Assembly: GCF_040183065.1 (NCBI RefSeq)
Contig: NC_091124.1
Location: forward strand, 95,498,501 to 95,562,500
DNA: 64,000 nucleotides
Direction: 5' to 3'
Source: Periplaneta americana
Taxonomy: Eukaryota; Arthropoda; Insecta; Blattodea; Blattidae
Notes under the pieces: model-generated
Database searches by the model: none
The model's input: the letters and a program-made list of their open reading frames with translations, nothing else
What the model was told of the DNA's origin: nothing
Position numbers and translations under genes: made by a program
In this document: positions 34,437 to 49,615 of the stretch, piece by piece
Numbering within the stretch: position 1 is the first letter of the stretch
How the letters are laid out: every line of letters begins with the position of its first letter

Positions 34437-35037
34437 TAGGACAAGAGAATGCCAAGCAACATATTGCAAAAAATTAGGGCAAGAAAATGCCAAGCAATAA
34501 CTTTAATTTTAAGAATATCTTGACTCACATAAGGTATTAAAATGAATAAAACGTTAAACATTAATGGACATTATCACCACTTTAAATAAATAATGAAAAA
34601 GCAATTAGAAACATGTTTTTGAAATGAAATGCATACTTTGTCCAAGCAACACATCAACATTTAACACTCTGAGGGCAATATAATGCCAAGCAACATTTAA
34701 CTGTATTTCAGTTTTTTATGTTAATTCTTCCTCAGAAAGTGACAAATATTCAGAATAGAGCTGGAATCACTGCCTTCATCATTTGATTCATTAGAAAACT
34801 TCAGCTTCCTCATGTACACCATTCTCTCCAAACTACCTTTGTTGCTTGACATTGTCTTGCCGTTACAGAAGATACATAAAGTATTAGAGCAAGAACATAC
34901 AACGGATAATAGAGCCATCTGTTAGGTTTTCTGCAGACACTCTTGACACCATAATTATAAATATATTATTTCCCATGGAATGGCATGATTACTTCAATTT
35001 GGCCAAAAATGTGGCTTGGCACTTTCTTGCCAGGACC
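34437..35037. repeat. dispersed ATGCCAAGCAAC motif stretch
   Basis: Direct copies of (A/G)ATGCCAAGCAA lie at about 34448, 34484 and 34690. An inverted form, GCTTGGCACTTTCTTGCC, lies at about 35012. The pattern suggests subterminal repeats of an unidentified element. No intact frame. Confidence 0.5.
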
Positions 35038-35283
35038 CCCTCAATTAATTTTTTTTTTTTTTTCAGTGGTGGAATAGACAGTAACGCGGAGGCAACTGTT
35101 GAATATTTGGTTTAACAGCAGAAAAGAATCATGGAATGAGGAAGTTTTTAATCAATGTGTGAGTGTTTCAGGCCTGAAAAATTATTCACATGACATCGAA
35201 TATTAGGTTAAAAGTACACTGAACACATTTTCATCTAACTTGAAGGAACGCACCGTGGATCAGAACGCAAATCTAGTAGCTGA

Positions 35284-35880
35284 ACAAAATTAATAACTCC
35301 TCTGCATTCCAACGGATTGTTATGAAACTTTGTACAGGTCTTACAGGTGGTACATAATTTTTGTGAAATTCTTATTATATTTTTACAAGAAAAACTACTC
35401 CTTTATAGTGGGTGCATTTAGACAAAATTAATAAAATCTCTCTTATTTAACACGTTTTTATGAAACATTGTATAGAAGTTACAGGTAGCATATATTTTTC
35501 GTCTACAAAGTCTGATTATGTTTCTATAAGGGGAACCGTCCTTTTACAATGGTGCATTTACAGAAAATTAATAACTTCTGTTCTATATAACATATTTTTA
35601 TAAAACTTTGTACAACAATTACAGGTAGCATACAGATGTAATCAGAATTTGTACACAAAAAAATATATGCTACCTATAACTACTAAACAGAATTTCATAA
35701 AAATCCGTTAGAATTTAACAATTTTGTCTAAAACCACCACCTATAAAGGGGTAATTCCTCTTACATAAACGTAATGAAAATTCGTACACAAAAAATACGT
35801 ATTACGTATCAGGTTTGTACAAAGTTTCATATCAATCCGTTAGTATGTAGAAAAGTTATCAATTTTGTCCAGTTAGATTT
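35284..35880. repeat. head-to-head foldback array, ~140-bp units
   Basis: Three direct units start with ACAAAATTAATAA-type text at 35284, 35423 and 35563 (spacing 139-140 bp). Each contains GAAACTTTGTACA and TTACAGGTAGCATA. Two inverted units follow (AATTTTGTC at 35720 and 35861). The array ends about 20 bp left of the point where duplicated copy B begins (35900). Confidence 0.8.
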
Positions 35881-36738
35881 TCGTTTTTACACACTGTGAG
35901 GCACTCTTAACTGCATTAAAAATGTCGACACCTTTAGTCGTGTTATGCAAAGAGCACACTTCTAATAAATCTTCGAAAATTATAAAACCTTGCTTAATTG
36001 GACGAATAAATATAACTGACTAGTATCCCAAACATCTGTGCTTTCGTCGAGAGCAATAATTGAGAAATAGGAACAATTAGCGACAATGTTTTTCACTTTA
36101 TTATTAGTAGTGCTGTTGATCGATCAAAATACTTAATCGTTTAACTATTTGAATTTAATCGATTAATCGATAGATTTATCGAGTTTTGATCGGTTAGAAA
36201 AAATGTTTTAATATACTGTAATACTCAATTATTGTTAAATTTAACTTGTGTTCGGTGATAAGCATAACTATTAAATGTTGTATATCTGTATATATTGTAT
36301 CATCATATTACAAAACAACTACTTCAATTATTTACTAACATATTTATTATGAGGTTTATAATTTATTGTGTCAATTTCTCCGGCAATTTTTGAGACAAAC
36401 ATAAATAACATACTTATGAAGACTCACCTAGTTAATACTGCTTCAATCATGACTTTAAACATGTAAGTGCATTCACATGCTCCGAATTAAGTGCCGTTCT
36501 ACGTTTAGTAACAATGTTTCCTTCATCACTAAACACAAAACAACTTTTTCCTGTCAAGCACTTCTCCACGATCGTTCAATTTAAATCCAAACATTTCACC
36601 GAGTTTACCTCTCAAATTCTCTTATAACATAATGGAGTTAACACTTTTCATCAGGGAAAGGATTTATATGTAAATACATATTTACTTATAAAGCTAATAT
36701 AATTTATATTTTGCATTATCTTTATGTTTCACAATGTG

Positions 36739-38846
<2,108 letters not shown>

Positions 38847-39470
38847 CTTTTCATAGACCACAGAAAACTGATTTTTTTTTTCTTTATCAAACTGAACACA
38901 CAACCTTCATACAACTCAGTTCATAAACTGCAACTGCAAAACTACAGCGGTCGAAACAGAAGACTGGCCCCTATTGTAATCGAATTACCAGATATGCACA
39001 CGGTGTAGGCATGGCTATAATATAAGGGATGAGGGAGACGAATCGCAGAAAATTATATATTTCATATGCTAGGAAGATGAGCTGACAAGGTGGAAGTTTT
39101 CTTGGAAAACCATAAAACTTAATAAAGGTTTCGCATTGTGTTTTTTGACTTTCAATAGAGGTAGACTAGGTCACTGTCCTCATATATCCATCTCTTTCTG
39201 AAGTGTTTGTGCAAAGATTTTCCCTACGCTACCTGGTTTACAGTTAGAAAATAACAGTATTATTGTGCTTTTAAGTAAGCAATTTCTGAGAGAGGAATAT
39301 TATCGTAATTTTTAGTATGAGTTTGTATTAACAAAATAATAATTAATATAAACTACAACCGATTAATTTTAATCGACTCCATTATTCGATCAAATATTTT
39401 ACCGATTAATTTTACAACAGAAATTTATCGATTAATCGATTATATTTATAGATTAAATTCCACAACACTA

Positions 39471-40198
39471 ATTATTAGATACCTGGTTGTTAATGTCTTC
39501 CAGTCTCCTAGTAACAGTCTATTTTGAAAGGAACATTGTTTGAAATTTATTTCCTACCTTATTTTCATTGCAAGCTTCTGCCATCTTTACCGCACAGTTC
39601 TTAATTAATTTACCATCACTCAACGTCTTTTTAGCTTTCATAAATTCATATGTCACGAAATAAGAAGCCAGCACAACTTCTTCTTGTTGTTTTGTTTCAT
39701 TTTTAAAAAGAGCCTCTTGCTAGAAAAGGTTTTTCTTTAACTGATTGCAGACTATTTTCTTTGATTCATAAGAGTGTTTTTCGAACTTTGTCATATAAAG
39801 CATCTTTAGGCTCTACTCCTTTAAAACTGTTAGCACTTGAACACACACTAAGCACTGTGGTTTGTGGTCTTTATTTAAAATAAAAAAATAATCATGCTCC
39901 CAATCAGGTTTGAACGCTCTATTTTCACTATCAACTTTTCTCATATTACTATTAGTCATATTGCATCACTCACCGTAACTTCAATTACAATATTAATTGC
40001 AAAAGTTCCACACTCTTACTCCGTATTCACACTTCACTTTCTAACAACTGCGATACATTGTTTCAAGAATCGCCACTTAACAAAATCCAGAATGTCGAGA
40101 GAAACAGCAAACACCGCATTCTCCGCTAGCCAGGTGGTAGCGGTCACAATTTTGAAGGTGTCATAAATCATTCGCCACCACGGTCTTCCCCTCAGTAC
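39471..40198 (-). pseudogene. hAT (ZBED5-like) relic, copy B right half
   Basis: Continues the relic at 35900-36107 after the hAT insertion and matches 5837-6545 of copy A. Heavily broken. Confidence 0.7.
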
Positions 40199-40202
40199 CA
40201 TC

Positions 40203-40694
40203 GAGCGAATTCCGAATCTCAGCGCTGAGCAAACTGATGGCATCACAGTGTTCCGAATTTCAACAATGACGTTGCTGATGCTCCACCGGTGTCGCATCGG
40301 TTCCATCAGCTTGCAGAGGTGGTGGTAGTATTCATCAGCCGCCATCAGTGAATCTGATTGATTCTTGTATAGGGCGGGAATTAGCAGACGAATGACATCG
40401 TACATTGTTGTGTCATGGCGGTGTGTTCTGCTGTATTGTTTGTAATGAGCATAACGCAAAAACATATGTTAATGGCTTATAAGCGAACATGTCAACGGAC
40501 CAGTTATTATTACTGGTCCAAGAAATAAATTCTTTATGCTCTCTTTCCTTTGAGCGAGATGACAGTACGCAAATTTCGCAAAATCTTGGTAGCATAGCAC
40601 AACAACTTGTACAGCCGTCAGATAGCCATTGAACCTTCATATTTCGCTGCAGTGTGACATCATTGATGTCCACCGGTCGGGAGAGATTCGGAAT
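40203..40694. other. copy-B-only segment with short inverted ends
   Basis: Begins near GCGAATTCCGAATCTC and ends GAGATTCGGAATACGA, a 12-bp inverted match (ATTCCGAATCTC). Two minus-strand frames (within 40465-40034 and 40673-40413) lack known domains. It is possibly a small DNA transposon lying next to a LINE tail. Confidence 0.4.
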
Positions 40695-42317
40695 ACGATT
40701 AGATTAGATTAGATTAGATTTATTTATTTAACCTGGTAGAGATAAGGCCGTCAGGCCTTCTCTGCCCCTCTACCAGGGGATTACAACTATAACATGAACA
40801 ATAAGATTACAATTAATATTAAATTTACAATTACAATTACAATAAAAATTAAAGTACGACAAGAATACCTGATTAATGAAAGCTAGACATTTTATCATAG
40901 AAGTTAAGAACAAAGAATATTTTTGTATTTACTAAATTACAAATTAAACCTACAATAACAAAATTCTATAGTGATGAAATTACCGGATATTGAGATATTT
41001 TGTGGTAGATTAAAAGAACTATTTACAAGAAACCATGTCTGAACGAGTCTCAATTACTGACCAAGTGCCTAGTAAGTTTGCGTTTGAATTCAATTTTATT
41101 TCGACAGTCCCTGATGCTAGCAGGTAGCGAGTTCCAGAGTCTTGGCAGGGCTATTGTGAAAGAGGATGAGTATGAAGAGGTGCGATGGGATGGTATTGTT
41201 AGTATTGTTTCATGGCGAGAGCGTGTGTTCAGATTGTGGTGGGAAGAAAGGTAAGTGAAGCGAGACGACAGGTACGAAGGAATAGAAGAGTTCAAGATTT
41301 CGAAGAGAAAGAGAAGTGAATGTAAATTTCTTTTCTTATCTAGTTTAAGCCAACCTATTGCTTCCAGGGATGGGGTAATATGATCATATTTACGAACATT
41401 GCTTACAAAACGTACACACAAATTATGAGCACGTTGAAGTTTCATTTTGTTGTCGCTGGAAAGGTCAGTCAGTAAAATGTCAGCATAGTCAAAATAGGGA
41501 AATACAAGGGTCTGCACAAGGGACTTTTTTAAGCAAGAGGGAAGATGAACATTTATCCTTTTTAGCACATGAATAATAGAATATACTTTTCTGCAGGTTT
41601 CTGTGATTTGCATGTCCCAGTTGAGATTATTATCCATGTGAATGCCAAGATTTTTTACCGAAGAACTGAAAGGGATATGCACTGTACTTACTTTACGCTC
41701 ATCGCCATACACAAGAATTAGGGTTGGGGGACTTATTTTGCTTCTTTTTTTTTCTGGAATTTCCAAGACATGTCCACAGTCGTTATAAAACAGTTGTAAA
41801 CTAAAGAAACGTCCTATTAAGAACTGAATTCTATGCAAATACAGTTGTAAAGTCAATACTTTTTAAGTAAATCTGAGACTTGGCGGGAGCTGGAGTAAAT
41901 GAAGCCGCCAATTGTCCATCGCTGTTCTAAGTTGTGTCGTCTTGAAGAGGAACTTTCCAATTTTTGTTCGTATTTTCTATTCCTCATGAGGTCAAGACAT
42001 GCAAGGGAACCCCTATTTCGACCTAGATATTTTCTTACAATGCGCCAGAATGTATTCTCATGACATGACTCCTTTTCGACACATAATGGACAGATGCGGT
42101 CTCCTTCTTCAGTGATATTTTATGACCTTTCCATGTCCCCAATCTTAGCTACGCCAAATCTGTTCTACTATTTTTCTACAAAAATTTATATAGTCATCCC
42201 TCCCGAAATGAAGCATGAGGTCCGATTGTAAATGCAGTGAGGATTTTTCCGAACATTGGAGCTCAATCCCCTACATCTCGATGTCAATTAAACGCATCTT
42301 CACAGAAAGGATGACAT
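40695..42317 (-). mobile_element. jockey-like LINE, 3' part, copy B
   Basis: The minus-strand 3' end has a hairpin (GAGAAGGCCTGACGGCCTTA then TCTCTACCAGGTTAAATAAA) next to a (GATTA)n target-like tract at 40695-40720. The coding part 41856-41050 contains VKNLGIHMDNNLNWDMQI, KKSLVQTLVFPYFDYADILL and SSYSSSFTIALPRLWNSLPA. Sequence from 41702 onward is shared with copy A; 40203-41701 is not. Confidence 0.75.
41050..41856 (-). pseudogene. LINE reverse-transcriptase C-terminal frame, 268 codons
   Basis: An open frame covering the thumb and C-terminal region of a jockey-like RT, close to the + strand relative at 26660-27172. The palm domain with the YxDD box is absent, so it cannot be active. The first ~50 codons run into sequence shared with copy A. 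Confidence 0.75.
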
Positions 42318-42324
42318 ACACTGA

Positions 42325-42660
42325 AGAAGAATGGAGCGTGTGAAATGGACAGACAGAATAAGAAACGAAGCTGTGTTGGAAAGAGTGGTGAAGAAAGAAT
42401 GATGCTGAAGCCGATCAGGAAGAGGAAAAGAAATTAGCTCGATCACTGGTTAAGAAGAAACTGGCTTCTGAAGGATGACCTGGAAAGAATGGTGAACGGG
42501 AGAAGAGTTCGGGGCAGAAGATGATATCAGATGATAGACGACATTAAGATAGCCTACATGGATCATATGCGGAGACTAAGGGGAAGGTAGAAAATAGGAA
42601 AGACTGGAGAATGCTGGGTTTGCAATGAAAGACCTGTTCTTGGGCAGAACACTATGAATG
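42325..42660 (+). pseudogene. LINE RT C-terminal tail, copy B
   Basis: The equivalent of 7583-7925 without the (TA)n expansion: MERVKWTDRIRNEAVLERV, then broken frames through EWXNGRRVRGR-type text. Confidence 0.65.
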
Positions 42661-43645
42661 AATATATAATTTTAGCTTTACATAAGATCAATATTTCTTT
42701 TTAAATTATTGGTTTCGCATTTATATCGTATTATAGTAAAAGTTTCGCATTTTCAGTACATTTCGCATTTTATCGCATTTTCATAATTAGTTGAGAAAGG
42801 ATACAGATAGTGAAAAATAAATAAAAAAGCACAAGCCTTTTCAGTCATTTTGCAATTTCACCGCTCTTGCGAAAAATCACTACTCCTAAATATATGTGAA
42901 TTTGTCTGTTTTTTCTATTAAATCATAATAAGTTATAGTGTATGACATACATGAATTTTGATTTTTTTCTGAAAAAAAAATTAATTGCCTGAAGATGTGA
43001 GGTTTCTGCAATTCACGACTAGTAATAATAATTTGTTTCTTTAAAATAACCTTAACGTGAAGAAGACGGAAAAGGACAATTTTCTTTATCTTATAAAGAA
43101 CTGCAAATGTACAATATTTAAGCCAAGAAATTGAAAAAAGTATACAAATACATACAAATTCGCAATATGAATAACATGTTTAATTACTCAAAATTCCTTT
43201 AATCCCATAAAAAAAAACAAAGAAAAGTAAAATGAAATTTTTCAGTATCTAAAAAATTCCACATGTTTCGGATTTGTGGTGTTCTGCAATTTCCTGCAAA
43301 ACACTGTAACTTATTGCAGCTGTCAAATGTACACTGAGCACTAGACGTCTGGAATTTATGCACCACTTGAAAGACTTATTTATGAATATTACAGGCATAC
43401 GAAAAACTGAATTTGAGAAAAAATGTGATTTGCGGGGTTTCTGAAATTAGCGTTTCAATTACTCGACGGGAACATATTTGTTTTATTTGGGTGCAATAAC
43501 AGATTGATCGAACACAGCGATATTGTTCGTTTAGTCATGTTCAATTCAGAGAATGAGACGCACCTCGCATATCTCTCTCGATCTTTCAGTTTGACGTATC
43601 AGAACACGTTGTAATCTGTGATTGATAAACGTGATAAGGTCAGCA

Positions 43646-43679
43646 TATAAGCTCACGGCGTTGTCAAGAGCGCTCACTC
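43646..43679 (+). promoter_or_regulatory. TATA-initiator core promoter of gene B
   Basis: TATAAG at 43646-43651 and TCACTC at 43674-43679. The presumed +1 A at 43676 is 30 bp from the TATA start and 12 nt before the ATG at 43688, exactly as in gene A. Confidence 0.7.
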
Positions 43680-43687
43680 TGCAAGCA

Positions 43688-46600
43688 ATGGCGCACATTA
43701 AGCTTTTCCTCGTGTTTGCCCTCGTTGCTTTCGCGACAGCTGCGGGTATGTACTGTGAATTGTTTTCTCTTCAACATAGTGTAACATCGTACTTTTAAAT
43801 CATTATTATAAAAACTGACAACCTATTTTTTAGAATAGCAAGTAAATGAAATGAAGGTACATTAATTATAATAACAAAACTGATTAATACTTAATCAATA
43901 GCAAAGATAACTGATATATACAGTGAATTATAGATGCTTATAATAAAAATTAAGGAATATCCATGTATAATATACCACTAACGTTATCTCTAGGATATCT
44001 AAATAATAGGTTTATGATATTTCCTACTGTGCAAAGTATGACGAATTGTGGGATATATTTGGAGTAAGTTGTATATTTTGCATGTCAACTCGTTTTCATC
44101 ACCTCTAATATTAAAAGTGATATTCAGCAACTATTTTGTGCTTTCTCTATTTTCTTTTGTGCAGCCTGCCGTTCACAAAACATTCATTATCTTTTGTTCA
44201 TAATGTAAAAAGTGTGTGCAAGAAAAGTGAAATTAGTGATTTATTAAATTTGATATAACTTATAAAATAACTTTTCAAACTTTCTTGTGTTAATTGAAAC
44301 GATTATGGTACTTTAACTTGGTGACTAGTTTCGACTTAATATCCGCCATCTTATAGAAATCTGAAGATTGCGGAAACTAATCCGACTGTAGTCATTTACA
44401 AAGGTTAAATTCTATATTAATAGTTTCGATTAACACAGGAAAGTTAAGAAAGTTGTTTATATATCAAATTTAACAAATAATTTGCGATATAAATGTTACA
44501 TATGTGTAATCAAGATGTATATTCAAAAGTTAAATATTATAAGCCTACGTATTTTGGCAAGAAAATAAAAACCCAGTGACTTATAACTTTTAGCGGTATT
44601 CTTCGGTGCGTAGCTCAGGTGGTAGTGTGTTTACTTGCTGATCCAAAGCTGCGCGTTCCATTCCTGCATTTGCTGATCATCTTATTGGTTTTTTCTGAGG
44701 TTTTCCGCAACTACAGAGAGAACATTAGCTTAATTCTTGGATCTGTCTCACCAAATACCATCTCGCTAACACCAACTTCTTTTACGATAAATATTCTAGT
44801 AGTTGACAGAGAGTCGTTAAATAATCAACGAAGAAATAAAGAAAAACTTAAATTTCAGTAATTATACAACAACTCTCTCAAATTGCAAAGATTATCGGAG
44901 ACGATAAAGTTATATTAACTTAAATTAAGCAATTATGTGAAGAAAATTGTAGGAGAAAGTCGAGTAGGTACTCAGAGGAAACTTGCTTTCACATACGCCT
45001 GTCCGTTAAACACTTCATAGAATCGGCAAAAAAACGAATTCTCATGTGAGCTACGTGATCTAAGAGTCTGCTTTTATTTATTGTTTGGTTTACCTAATAG
45101 GAAATGGTGACTAATAAACTGTTATATGTCATATGTTTCATTCATCGCATTTTTGCAGTTTTTTTAAATCTCGAAACTAAGAATATACAGTATATATACG
45201 CGAATGGTTTAAACAGGTAACATTTGTAAGTTTACAGTGAATTTGAGAATATAAAGAGGTTTAAGTAATTTCCTTATATGCATTAATTCCTTACAATAGT
45301 TGTTATGTTAAGCACAAAGTAAGTACATGATGAGAAGGTTTGTGGAACTGCAATATAATCTTTACTAACTATATTTCGGACCTTTCTCCTATTCAGAATA
45401 AATACTTTCATCTATAAAATTTGCATACAAATATCATGATTCCTAAGAGTGAACAGTACTTCTTGAAGTAGACCGACATGAGTACTTGAATGTTTATTCA
45501 ATGTAAAATATTTTTGTCAGATAGCGTAGGTTTTAACGTCTCTTACACAATAATAGAAAAAATAATAGTAGGCCCTAATTGCCAAGGTCCGGATTTTGAT
45601 GACATTTATGCCTTATAAACATTGATAACTTGTAAATAAATTCTGATCATACCTCTCAGATTTTAGAAATGCATATTTTTAACTCTTTTTCTTTTTTGCC
45701 ATTTTAGACTGACTTTTATTTTTATGTTATTTTTTATTATTATTTTTTAATTTTACGTCATTATTTTACCCTTTTCATGCATTTACACTGAATACATGAG
45801 CATATTTGAATATTATAAGTACAATGGTACAGTTAAATTTCATTTCTCAGTCTGGTTGTAAGTGTTCCTGTGGTATGTTTCAATATCCGTTCAAACAATT
45901 TCTGCTGCAGTCACTCTGCATAGAAATGACTGGCTCCGCGAGATGTGGAAGAATAATTATTGTTCAAAGATATACAGTATATACACAAATCCGTAGAAGT
46001 CCTAATATTCACTATTACGTAGATTTACAAATCTGTTTTTCACTTGGTGATACAGTAAAATTAATACTGCATCATATTTCATATTTGCTCCAGTTTTGTA
46101 CTCCTGTGTACCAATGTGTGACAGCCGTCTGCACATCTCTGTTGATCTCATGGTATGACAAATGTCTCAATTCCGGTAGGGAATATGTTGAAAAATAGCT
46201 CAACAATTGCTATTTCTGTTCCAATAAATTTTTCCAATGAAATTGTGATTTCTTTCTGTAAACGGCACTAGGGAATATAATTTTACGGCCCTCGTAATTG
46301 CGCAGGAGTGGCCTAAATTTTGTATAAGCACTTGTTTTGACATTATTAAAACGGTGGAAGAAAATAATTAACTTTTCTATCTGCTCCCAAGAAATTAGTA
46401 ATAAAGATCTTTCTTCTTCTTCTTACAAAGATCGGGTTTCGAATCCCTCTACGTAAAACGCCAGTAAACACAGCACACACGATGATTCCCGAACTATTCC
46501 GAAGTGGGACAGTCTCTGAACAGCGACAAATTTCCGTGTCAAAGGGTGTAGCCTACCAGTTTGTTGACGTTCAGAGATGGGTTATTACTAGGGGGTGGAT

Positions 46601-49568
46601 GTTGATGAAAAGCCATCTTCTTATTTTTCACATTAGGAGATGCCTATTAACATAAAAATCCTTTCTATGTTAATATCAACGTAAAAAGTAATTTCTTATG
46701 TTGCATTTTTTGTACTTTTTGACGTTCTTGAACAAATATGTCATTTTTATATATTTTTTCGACATTTTTGATCATTTTTAATACCTTCAAGATCTTTTAG
46801 ATGATTTGGAATGCATTTTACATTCTTCTTTACCGGTAGGTCAGTTAAATCATTTTCTAAGCAAATAGGTCAGTAGAAACTACATACTGAATAAGTGAAT
46901 AACAGTGAAATTTGGGTTTTATAGTTTGGAATAGACACTGAAATCCATCCCTCATTCCACTGAAGGCTTCACTTCACACAACGGAAGTAATATAAATTGC
47001 TTGACAGCAGCTTACCTAGTTTAAGTGAGGACTTCGACCGCTACTGTTCTTTTGTCGGTACGAGGGTATCTTTAGAATTTATGTTTGGAAGGGGGGAAGC
47101 TTTCACCATGTCCTGAACAATTGGACGTTGTGTCCTCAACATGGTTCGGAAGAGATGTCTACTGTAGTAGACAGTAGTTTTAATACAGGGACATCATTTT
47201 ATTTTTACTAACATTTTTAATATTAACCTGGCTATACCTTTAGAGAACAGGAAAAACAATTTGATATCCCCTTCCACGAGTGTAGTTCGATGATAATGGC
47301 GTAAAACACACACAAATCACTCTACTAGGTATAGAAGGGAAGAAAAGTTGTTCATCCATTTACGTAAACTAGGAAATATCGCGATTTTGAGTGCGATAAT
47401 TTCCATTAGGATTTTGTTTAATCAAAATACATTACTGTATTGAGAATAAGTGTTTTTACTCATGAACTGAGTTATCCATGCGAACGTATTCATTATGCAG
47501 TGTATATTATACTGTCTACAGCACATTAGCGTGCAATATAGAGAAAGAAGTTAAATTGAAAAATAATCATAATATGAATATTTAAACACATTTTTGAAAA
47601 TGGTGGCCGTTCATTTCGATTCAGGCTTCAGTCCTTTTGTGCATATTATCGCAATATAGACTATCGTACCTAATTCCAATGTCCAGTTTCGTCCTTCGTA
47701 CACGTAACTCATGTTGAAATAATTCTGTACCTACTCTATAAAAGAGTACCTTACATACTGTAAATTTAATCTTCACTTCTTCCCGATCCGAAAAGATAAA
47801 ATTACTCAGACATGCTATCTACTGTCCGTCCAAGTTTTTATGCTGCAGGATCGTAGAAAGGGGGGAAATCACGTGACAGTTAATTACTTAATGAGGCCCT
47901 TTTACTTTAGTTATATTAAACAGTTGTATAATATTACTTAAACGTCCATTTCCTAACTGAAATTAATGTTTTTCAGAAAAGAGCTAAGACAGCCCAGCTT
48001 TTACAGAGGGGCGAGCAGAAGCAGGTGGGGGAAATCGGGATGCGACGTAGGCAAACGGACAGCACCTGTGCGAAAATATGATTCAATATTGAAAGCTCTT
48101 TCGTCACTGGAAAACGCGAACATATTTCTGGAACGTACTATAATCACTAACTCAGTGCTGTTTACTATATGCGGCCTTGATTCTGTGTGGACAGTTGGAA
48201 CTTCATTAGTAGAAGGGGTGGGAGTGAAGTACATTCAAAAACTCAGGTACAATAAAAATTGAAGTAAAAATAAAGTGATGTCCCTGTACAAAGATTGCAA
48301 GAATGCACGCTGCGCCCACTATTTGTTTTGTCATTCACACTTCCTCATCTGGAAGATCTGGTAACAAAAGTGAAGCGCGGAAGGAGAAGGAGACGGAGAA
48401 TGAAGGCACTGACATGGACCACCCCTGATTGAAACACATTATAAACACTCATTAAAATCTATAGTTTTCCCTTAAAACCTTCATTTTGTTGCATGTAATT
48501 TTCCTTTACCTGAGACAAATTCCAAGAAGTTGTCTCCTCTCTCCGACATTTGCAGGGCAGTCATTGAAACAAGGTAACTAATGTTTAAGAAGTTGTAGTG
48601 CGAGTAAGGTGAATAATATTTAATTTAAATGTCATTTTCTTTTAATTTCATGTCATTTTTACATTATTTTAAGGGCATTTTAATGATCATTTTAAGCAGA
48701 GTTTTAGGTCATCAACATCCGCCCCCTAGTCACTACTGTTCATTCGGTAGATATACCGTATGGTCCATATTCACACAACTTAACTATTCCGGTACGAACT
48801 TATTACCTCTCCTGATTACCTTTATCCATGGTTATAATATACACTTGACTTATCGGAAAATATGTCTTTCAAATTACTTGAAATGTACAGTACCATAAGC
48901 ATTAACATGAACTGCTGCCAGGAAGTCAAAATGAAGATAACAATGGCAAAGGAGGCTTTTAATAGAAAATAGAGCATCTTCTATGGACTTGTGGAAAAAT
49001 AACTGAGGAACAGACTAATGAAGTGCTTTGTATGGAGTGTGGCACCGTATAGGGCAGAAACCCGGACATTACGATGAAGTGAAGAAAAAGGGACTGGAAG
49101 CATTTGAAATGTGGACATGGAGAAAAATGGAGCGTGTGAAATGGACAGGCAGAATAAGAAGTGAAGCTGTTCGAGAAAGAGTGGATGAAGAAAGAATAAA
49201 GCTGAAACTGATCAGGAGGAGTCATAGGTTAAGAAGAAAGTGCCTACTCATAGTGATCTAATTGTTACTTTTACGGGGACATAGTTTTTTCGAAGCTCGA
49301 AGTTCTTAAAGTTTTCTTTTTCGTTTAATTTGCACTGGTTTTCATGCTCTCTAGTAGTTAGACGAATGAAGAACTCATTTATGTATACCCAATGTTCCAT
49401 CATCTTTCCTCAGACAAATTTGATGTGTGTGTATTATTACGTATATAATTTCTGCTGCAGTAGTGGGAACAAATATATGAAACCTTGAAATTCTGTCCTA
49501 AGTGGACCGGTATTTGTTAAATGGCCAATTTTCCACAACCTGGAGAGGAAAAATCTATTTAAATAATT

Positions 49569-49615
<47 letters not shown>

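Noticed and set aside
47966-48262. 98-codon frame
   Set aside because: Lies inside a nested TIR element, opposite to a better DUF4817-like trace on minus; no motif on the + strand.
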